A stretch of DNA of 64,000 nucleotides from contig NC_049979.1 of assembly GCF_000003815.2 (NCBI RefSeq), forward strand, positions 15,786,393-15,850,392, read 5' to 3'. Below, piece after piece: positions 22,701 through 64,000 of the stretch (position 1 is the stretch's first letter; each line of letters begins with the position of its first letter). Source of the stretch: Branchiostoma floridae (Eukaryota; Chordata; Leptocardii; Amphioxiformes; Branchiostomatidae). A program made the position numbers and the translations under genes. The notes beneath the pieces are model-generated. The model was given only the letters and a program-made list of their open reading frames with translations, made no database searches and was not told the origin of the DNA.

Positions 22701-23963
22701 TCTGTAGCCCCAGTTTTGAATATTTGACTACTTTCGTCATCTACACACTAACTTTTTGTATACTTCTACATTCTTGACACATCAGAAAAAGGTTTTCATT
22801 TTGCTCCACAGAAAGCCATGCGACACATCAGGCGGTGCAACAGTGCCCTTGGTAAGGCAGACCTGCAGTGCAAGGACAGCTGCCAGGTGGTGTCAGAGCT
22901 CCACCTGACTGTGGACATGCTTGTCTTTGCCTGCAAGTATGTCACATTACAGCTATTCCTAGTTATGTTTTGGTCATAATACAGGTCATGTATTTTCTCA
23001 CCAGTATTGAAGAAAAGTCTACCATATAGTTGGTGGATGTAAACATAGCACACATCTTCCAAAGGAGTGCCATTTTGGCATTGCTTGTGTTTAACCATTT
23101 ATGAATTTCTTTAAAGGTGAATGTGATCTTGGTATATGCTCCTCTTCTTTAGTTTAAACCTGCACTTAAAGTCACAAACTTGCTTTTAAACACTAAACAG
23201 TGCCTGCTGCTCACAAATTACATCAGCAGAGAGATTTCTCTGAGCCATTGTTCCATGCCATAGGGCCTTTAAAAGTCAATAGTTTCATCAAAACCAGAGT
23301 GTTTCTCCTTTCTCTGCCTGACCTCTCTACATTAAAGTTTTCCCACAAAAGAAAATTGAAAACAAATTGATAATTTGATGAGTGACTTTTTGTTGTGAGA
23401 AAACTATATACATTTGTATGTTGTCAGCAAAATAACTTGTGAACACCTTTCCCATACCTGCCCAGGCTGGTCCGAGCATTACTATCAGCTGGGAAGAACC
23501 CTGGAGGGGTGGGGCTACCTGTCATTAATGTGGGTGTGGCCAACCTTCCAGCCACCACCAGGACTGACCTGGCCAACAGGTGTGCTGCTTCTTACCTTGT
23601 TAAGTCCTGTCTAGATCACAGCTTGGTAGAATCTGATTGAATGTGCATTTTTTGTTTATCCTGGCTATCTACATCTCCAGCATAAATGAATGATAACTTA
23701 AAACCCCATCTGTCCCGTAAAGAAATGTGGTGTATGTCCCTCTTGTAAATGGATGTTGGATACATGAGAACTGCTTTGACCTTTCCTTATCCTACTGATC
23801 AGCCATTTTATCTGTCTCCTCCCCCAGGCTGCTAAGTTTGATTGACAGGTACAGTGAGCTGTGGGCGGGGTTTAACTTGGAGGCAGGGATGGACCAATCA
23901 GTGTCTCTCCTGACAGACATCCTCACAAAACTCATCCCAGAGAGTATGGCGGCAGAGGCTTGA
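13746..23963 (+). CDS. Ankyrin-repeat protein with a GH20-like (beta-N-acetylhexosaminidase fold) domain, ~23 exons
   Basis: Exons: 13746-~13834, 14884-14975, 15166-15320, 15603-15733, 15958-16093, 16333-16454, 16856-17082, 17495-17666, 18038-18213, 18485-18586, 18837-18908, 19057-19107, 19233-19285, 19460-19612, 19851-19920, 20168-20317, 21135-21181, 21334-21375, 21598-21784, 22219-22470, 22812-22936, 23466-23579 and 23828-23963 (TGA). Phases close from exon 2 to the end; the exon 1-2 join is unresolved. About 950 residues. Exons 2-6 are ankyrin repeats (QTFLHVATKQGSVDII, TPLHWAASFANHEMV, GATALHDAVLRKDTDIV). A Pro/Ser-rich linker follows. Exons 9-10 resemble the GH20 N-terminal subdomain (DTCGLWYALCTFLQLL). 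Exons 11-19 match the GH20 barrel: RGVLIETCSGRVPKLENLL, ALLKINQVHLYT, ILCPGTAAWDSIGG, LVCDWSGRGHLNHQPISWPG. No signal peptide is visible, so it is probably intracellular. The acidic pair expected after VNVG is absent, suggesting a binding role rather than catalysis. Confidence 0.88.
14280..14435. mobile_element. MITE, GGCCACACCAATTTAATT family (156 bp)
   Basis: Inverted ends GGCCACACCAATTTAATTTC and, at the right, the reverse complement of GGCCACACCAATGGTTTCTT are flanked by TAA on both sides (14277-14279 and 14436-14438). The 3-bp TWA duplication suggests PIF/Harbinger mobilisation. A second full copy is at 31508-31862. It lies in the first intron of the ankyrin-GH20 gene. Confidence 0.7.
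14797..14842 (+). repeat. Partial duplicate of ankyrin-GH20 exon 2 and its acceptor
   Basis: The sequence from CACCTGACAGG through GATGCAGATGAA and ATCCAGGTGAA is nearly repeated at about 14873-14921, where it forms the acceptor and start of exon 2. The upstream copy soon diverges and hits stops, so it looks like a truncated duplicate and possible decoy acceptor. Confidence 0.5.
22500..22575. repeat. Short CAAT/GATT simple repeat
   Basis: Degenerate runs of TCAATCAATCA and GATTAATTAATTGATC within the intron after 22470. Ordinary low-complexity sequence. Confidence 0.6.
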
Positions 23964-24021
23964 GGAAGATGACTATAGGAATATGTTGCCTTTTCTTTCT
24001 ACGCAATGAATTTCTCATCCA

Positions 24022-24027
24022 AATAAA
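24022..24027 (+). promoter_or_regulatory. Poly(A) signal of the ankyrin-GH20 gene
   Basis: Canonical AATAAA 59 bases after the TGA stop. The long-TIR element begins about 20 bases further on, so the transcript probably ends at the edge of that insertion. Confidence 0.6.
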
Positions 24028-24047
24028 GCTGTGGCAGTGCCTGGAGT

Positions 24048-24684
24048 TACTCTCCAAGCAGAGATTAGGCTTCGGCTGTTTTTTAACGTTTTTTTAGTCG
24101 TTTTTATCGGGCTTTCTATTTTGTCATTTTTTTCGCTGTGTCCGGCCTATGTATTAATCGGACTTTATTATTATTAAGCCTGTAAACTGCCGAGTCTTAT
24201 TTTTAGAGGTAGGTGAGGGTCCTTGCTACTAATAATTTTCTTTCAATTTTTAACACATGCGACTGAGAATTAGCGCCTATTTCACATCGCTAGAATTAAG
24301 TTCTGTGAGCTACTCCATTTTCCCCCCAAACGCTATAATTTCTAACCGTGCGTGAGATTAAATAGATTTACAGTATGTAGCACAAGCTTCACAACAACGA
24401 AATTTGTAACTGTGGAATTCTGACAGAGGCTTGGAGACCACGACCGGAAAGACTAGCACGGCGGGGGAGGGAAGACCTCGGCCGGGCAGCGCGCACTTCG
24501 CACGTCCGTGGTAAACGGCTGTAATGTGCTGAAGTGATTAGGTTTATGGCGCTTTGAAAATTGCGACTGCCTGCAGAGGTTAGGTTTTGACACAACAAGA
24601 TATAATACAAAATAGAAAGCCCGATAAAAACGACTAAAAAAAACGTTAAAAAACAGCCTGAGCCTAACCTCTGCTTGGAGAGTA
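24048..24684. mobile_element. Long-TIR DNA transposon / MITE with 8-bp target duplication (637 bp)
   Basis: The left end TACTCTCCAAGCAGAG runs through CGTTTTTATCGGGCTTTC to about 24124. The right end is its near-exact reverse complement over about 77 bp, with a few mismatches and one T-run length change. Both sides carry the same eight bases CCTGGAGT (24040-24047 and 24685-24692), a perfect target-site duplication. Open frames inside have no transposase features, so it is non-autonomous. Eight-bp duplications occur in several superfamilies (hAT, P, Merlin); I do not assign one. Confidence 0.8.
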
Positions 24685-25296
24685 CCTGGAGTCACACCGT
24701 GGTCAAACCAGTGATTCTATGGCAGTAAGAAGGCTTTAGGTGGTTTGACTATGCTCCTTTCTTAACTTGAGCACCCCTTCTACACTTTATTCCATTAACA
24801 GATTCTTCAATGCAACTAGGCTGTGTTGTGAGGTAGCCCTTGTATAGAAGTTATATGAATTGATTATGAAAGAGCCAATCGGTACTAGAAAAATAGGAGT
24901 TAGATAAAATCAAGGCAGCTGGTTCCAGCTACGGAATAATTGTTTTGTTGTTGTTTTATAGGAAGTTCATGCTTTGTGGTGTCAGACATATTTTATATGG
25001 GTTTAAATATGATGGATGTACAATCTTGAATGCACCAATTATTGTAAATAATGTTACAAACTTTAAATAGAAGAAATGGATAAGTTAAAAAAAGGCTTTA
25101 AGAAATGTTTAAAAGATGTGGTAAATCCAGAATTATAAAGATGTGTATTATTCTATAACTAAATTGATTTAAAAAATCACATTTATAGTTGACAGACTAG
25201 TTACAGTTTTTTTTAAATAAATGGTTGCCATGTAACAAGACCCCAATGCCACTTCAAGGTTCTGTGTTACATGTCTTTCCCAAGCTTATGTTGTTA

Positions 25297-25842
25297 GGCC
25301 ACAGCAAGTAAATTTTATGGATGACATCCTCTGCAGACTGCAAAAATAGTGCGATAGGGCGAAAAAAAAACAACAAGATGGGTGAGAAAAAACAAGATGG
25401 CTACATTTTCATAAATAGGCACCATAAAGTTGTGATGACTGTTGTAACAAGAATTAAAGGGACAGAACATGGTATCAGAGCCAACAAGGCATTCATTCCT
25501 GTAGTTTCAAGACATGTACTGGTGTGGTAAAAGTGGCACTAGTGTGGTGGACTGTCATCACCAACAAAGTTGGTAACCACACTCATGGCTTCCATATTGG
25601 CGTCACTTTTACAACTATCCAATAAGTTTCATTTCTACAACTACAGTCCTGGGTACTTCGCAAGTGTCCCTTCTACAAGTACAATTATTAGGCTACAACT
25701 AAATACAACATATTTGCTCATTTTGGTTTTTTATCGTTATGTTGACCATCCCTGTAGAAGAAAAAAAATCTTGTTTTTTTTTAAATCAGGCGAAAATTAA
25801 TGCGCGCGCTGATGTCATCCATAAAATTTACTTGCTGTGGCC
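25297..25842. mobile_element. Inverted-repeat element with TTA target duplication (546 bp)
   Basis: The ends GGCCACAGCAAGTAAATTTT and the following ATGGATGACATC are exactly mirrored at the right side (about 32 bp). TTA lies on both flanks (25294-25296 and 25843-25845). The first five bases match the GGCCACACC family, and the TWA duplication again fits PIF/Harbinger. No transposase frame is visible inside. Confidence 0.75.
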
Positions 25843-25845
25843 TTA

Positions 25846-27557
25846 CGTGTTCAACAAAGAAATGCTGGCTTTGATTTTGGTGCAATACTGATTAAAATAA
25901 GCTTTGAATAAAAAAATTGTCATTCAGAATGAAATATGCTAATGCTATTTCAGTACTGCTCGTATATGAATATACTTAGTCTGAGATTACTTTAAAACTG
26001 CTTTATATATGGTACAGGGAGATTGCTGTCAACTTAAATGAATTATATAAGGTTGTGAGGAACTAAAGGCAGATTTTTCTATACACCCATCTATACCTTG
26101 TTATACACCTAAGGAATTGAAAATTGTTCAAGATAAAATTTTTCTTCCTCATCAATTTGCCTTGGTGTTGCTATGAATGCCGCTCTTGCCATGTAAACTT
26201 TTTATGTTTCTTCTTTAATTATTTGTTATAGGTTGTTATAAGGTGTATGCTTGTCCATTACAACATTCCAACTTGTATTGATAAAGTTGAGACTAGAAAC
26301 TGCAGATCTTGTTTGTTATCAATATATTTGCTGGCTCTAAGACACAAGTAACTGGCATGGTTTCTAGTTGGAGAAGGGTGTGAAAAGGGGTTAGTTGGGA
26401 GATACACAACAGTAGATATACTGTATGAACTGTAAACCAAAACACTACACCATCGCCTCAATATTTTCCAGTCTGTCCCCTTTTTCTAAATTAAGTCTCA
26501 TTAAAGAAAAAGGTATCACAATACCTGGTCATGCTTATCAATGAGCAGAACGGAAACCATTTGTAAAATCTGTACCTCTTTTATTGTCATTACCTTGCAT
26601 CTTCCTGTAATAAGTTGCCAGTCTTCTATCACATCTTCTAGTCATGTGGTCTCAGTTTGCCTCTTTGACCTTGGAGTCATTGTTCCTGCACCTTACAGTC
26701 CCTATTCCTTACTACATCTGATACACTGTGTCACAAATAACTACAAGAGTAAGACTAGATCACATGAAACTTCCACATAATACACAGGTCTTTAAAATAT
26801 ATTTGAATTCAGAAAAAGTAGCATCCAAGTATTTTTCCTGTTCTTCTTTTGTCTACTTTTGACATCTTAGTATTGTACAAGGTAAAAAAGACAGTCTCTG
26901 GGAGGTTTTGAGCTCAGAACTTCTTGACATCATTAACACTAAGATGAGCCTGTCCTCCCTAGGGGACAAAATGTCCAGAGAAAAGATCAATCTCCATATC
27001 TGAACTTACGTTCTCCACTGACGACCGCTTTGTAAATACTGGCCAGAAAACAGCAGAATTAAATGTTAAACTTACATGTATCAAGTGTTTTTGTAACATC
27101 TGAAGTGGGCTAGGATAGTAGACAACATTTCAAAATTTTGATGTTAATTATCTGTATCATAAGTATTGTTTTCTTAAATCAATTCTGACCACAACACACC
27201 AGAATAAAAACTTCAATGCTATCAAAAACATAGCTTCCATCTTTGGCATAGTAGCAAGATGGCAAATTTACCAGAATTTATGTGTATCATACAGCACTCT
27301 AATTTGCACTGGTCCAGGAGTGGCATAAGTTACCCTCACAACACTATATAGTAAAGCCAAATCCTTACAGATTCTTCAAAATCAAAAAAGTTAAACCTGC
27401 AAAAAAACATAATTCAACTGAACATGACATTCTACCATACATTTTCTCTGGAGTAACAAAGTGGTAAGAGGTAACTAATGCTCACAAAGAATATACCATG
27501 GGTATTGGATAGATCAGCTGATTGCTCATCACAAAGTTGGTAACCAACAAATGATTG
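25846..27557. other. Intergenic, no gene recognised
   Basis: AT-rich sequence between the transposon and the stop codon of HHIP-like gene A. It probably includes that gene's 3' UTR on the - strand. Open frames at 26258-26461 and 26541-26780 have no protein character that I recognise. Confidence 0.45.
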
Positions 27558-59992
<32,435 letters not shown>

Positions 59993-60873
59993 GATGACAA
60001 CTACTTAATACTTTGCTGCACTAAGCAGATGAGTGAAAAATCAAAATGACCTGATCTGAAGTAGGTATGTGGACACCACCCGAACTGTCCACCCACATCC
60101 ATTTGGGTAATCGCTTTATTCTGAATGTGATTGGATCAACCTTGTCATGTGGTGTCTGTTGATATAAATTAGCCTACGGGTACTATTAAAAAGGATCAAT
60201 ACCTCTGATGATTTTTTGGTCATGTTGGTCAATGTCTCACAGTCGTTGACTGAATGATGACCGTTGAACTTGCTTGATCACAATAATCCCATGGCTTTAA
60301 CTTTCGCTGACGTGAAAAAGTGACAAGTGGGTGAAGAAAAGTTGTCGATATTATGTGGGCACCACCCTATACTTGGCTGTTATGTTGAAATATGAGCGGA
60401 GTCGACACGCCCTACAACGATAGTGAATATATCATACAGTAGAACGAACCAGGTCTCTTAATTGCTGGGGTCAGATTCTCTCCGTGACAAAATCTCTAGC
60501 GCCGAATGTCAGCTGCTCCAGATCTTTACAGTTCTGGCCCAACAATTGCATAAACTCCTCATAATTCAGCCCAAATGCAAATGACTCACATTACAAGGCA
60601 AAGGTTCTCAGGCACCAATTTATACCCGGGTGAAGTGATGGAAGTGACTCAATCAGGACACACCATGGCCAATTAGGAGTCGAACCTCAGTAAACCTTTC
60701 ACTCCCAACACTGGCCATCAATGCCACTGTCAATGACATATTCACATACATATATCTACTAGTATATAACGTTATAGGTTTACAACGGTTATTGGAGAGA
60801 CTTGAGACTTTATTGGGGGATGATGCAATATGTACCAAATCATGTATGATAAATGTATCCACATCCACACCCA

Positions 60874-60923
<50 letters not shown>

Positions 60924-61972
60924 GCACATAGGCGCACCACACACAAAAACACTACACTGTGACACATGTAAACACTAAATGAGAGGGGCATAAAAGGTCT
61001 ATTCTTATACATATCAATACACAGAATTAATCGACGTACTTTTTTGTTCCTTAAGTTTCATACTGAAACATCTGTCCTACCTGAGATCTAGTGACCGCAT
61101 TGCTACTCGCACTTATACTATTATTAAACGTTATAACACACAGCACACCTGCAGTAGACGTTACCATAACGCACAGTGCTCCTTCCTGAAAATATATACC
61201 TAGTCTAGGGTCCCTAATGGAGCAAATCTTCCCACTTTCGTGTCTTACTTGACATGTTTAACGTCTACTTCGATCCACCACCATGGTCGCACAGGTCATG
61301 CAAATATAATGTTCATTTTCTTGAGCGCGGCTACCACTTTATTCCCGGTTTCCTGATCAGTGAACATGTCGACCTCGTTCCAATATGGCGGACAGCGATC
61401 AGTTGACAAACAAAGCAGAACCAATACAGCACGTTCCAGCCGATAACCCGATATACATTCTTCCACGCAGGGAATTACACATTTCAATTTTCTAGCTGTT
61501 TCACTGGCCTTTCCTTCTTTCCTTCTCATCTCCTACGTATGCCGGACTAATGTCAGAGCAAGATCGGAAACTACGCCCTTACAGGTTGTTGCGAAACCAG
61601 GGGTAGCGAGAAATGACGTCATTGTATTGTTATGCCGACTAGCTAATTGTTGAGTCACCTTCGTACACGTGGAGGTAGCGACGCAGCCACTGTTTACGCT
61701 TTTATTGACACGTGCAAACACTTGCTGTGTGTTGACCAATCAAATCGTGTTTTGTTTTCTATTTTGGGGACTGTTGGCTATCTCCACGTTGGAAGGAACA
61801 CGTTGGAAGCCTAAGGAAATGAATAAAACCGATGCGCAACTTGAAGATTCCTTATGAGACATTAACAGGCGAGATCGACGCACACCAGCAAGAATATTAC
61901 CGAGGAAGAACATTTCCACTTTGGTGTCTTTTTTTCCTCCTGAGTCGTGTTACCGAGTATTTCAGAGACAGT
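59993..61972. other. Intergenic between pyranose oxidase and the ARF GTPase (divergent)
   Basis: Both flanking genes are transcribed away from this 2-kb stretch, so it holds both promoters. A CA microsatellite lies at 60875-60920. The - strand open frame at 61296-61529 has no recognisable domain. An open frame covers 61832-61972 upstream of the ARF start, but homology starts only at the Met with Gly2. Confidence 0.5.
60875..60920. repeat. (CA)n microsatellite
   Basis: About 23 uninterrupted CA dinucleotides. Confidence 0.97.
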
Positions 61973-63703
<1,731 letters not shown>

Positions 63704-64000
63704 GCATGCGCAGTGGGGACGGAGAACTGAACTGTGCGGGCACAGGGTATTGATGGCTGCTCATCCTGAGCTCTGACGCTTGGGTAAACCATTCCTTCTA
63801 GTCCATTGTTTTGTCTCTGACAAATGAATCTATGACACAGCTTTAATACATGGTAAACAGGGTGGATCATAGGTCAACGTGGGCCAAGAATAACATTGTG
63901 CAAGGCACTATATTACTGTATATATGAACTTGAATATCCTTCACTCCTCTTCATTGGAAAAACAGTTACCAATAGCTAGTGATTTATACGAACAGCGTCA
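63704..64000. other. 3' region of the ARF GTPase gene
   Basis: Probable 3' UTR and downstream sequence; no AATAAA before the window edge and no other feature seen. Confidence 0.4.

Noticed and set aside
61296-61529. 77-codon open frame upstream of the ARF gene (- strand)
   Set aside because: Starts with a Met and has no stop, but no domain, splice context or repeat supports it. It lies in a divergent promoter region, so it is left as intergenic.

Overview
The window looks like nuclear DNA of a lancelet (amphioxus, Branchiostoma-like). Reasons: short coding exons with clean GT-AG introns, vertebrate-like gene families (glutaredoxin-5, Hedgehog-interacting-protein-like, ARF GTPase), no polycistronic structure, and many short inverted-repeat DNA transposons in the introns. 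The lineage is inferred from gene content and style, not from a database match. One 100-base run of N shows that this is a scaffolded draft assembly.

Layout, left to right. (1) 1-3216, + strand: last exons of a gene I do not recognise. (2) 4447-8529, - strand: a four-exon gene for a DUF445-type membrane protein, with a possible nested small gene and a tRNA-like relic in its last intron. (3) 10991-13299, - strand: mitochondrial monothiol glutaredoxin GLRX5 in two exons; its intron holds a PIF/Harbinger-like element between two tRNA-derived repeats. (4) 13746-23963, + strand, divergent from GLRX5: a gene of about 23 exons that joins ankyrin repeats to a glycoside-hydrolase-20-like domain whose acidic catalytic pair seems to be missing. 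(5) 23964-27557: no gene found; two inverted-repeat elements. (6) 27558-42349, - strand: HHIP-like gene A, 11 exons, ending in a netrin-like (NTR) domain and a long Pro/Gln/Tyr-rich tail; introns rich in repeats. (7) 44813-50188, - strand: HHIP-like gene B, a tandem paralogue with the same core exon structure but a C-terminal membrane anchor. (8) 52383-59992, - strand: a ten-exon pyranose-2-oxidase-like GMC flavoprotein. (9) 61973-63703, + strand: a four-exon ARF-family GTPase.

No operon-like logic links the genes. The one obvious shared arrangement is the head-to-head GLRX5/ankyrin-GH20 pair, 446 bp between start codons. The two HHIP-like genes are a tandem duplication whose 3' ends have diverged: one product is predicted secreted with an NTR domain, the other membrane-anchored. 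Exon borders were read by eye from splice consensus, phase continuity and family knowledge. Phases close through all joins in the HHIP-like, GLRX5 and ARF genes. Open points are one pyranose oxidase acceptor, the first join of the ankyrin-GH20 gene and one donor of the DUF445 gene.

The most interesting items are the ankyrin-GH20 fusion with its probable pseudo-active site, a full-length pyranose oxidase and a DUF445 protein in an animal, the paired HHIP-like genes, and several transposable elements whose target-site duplications can be read directly.
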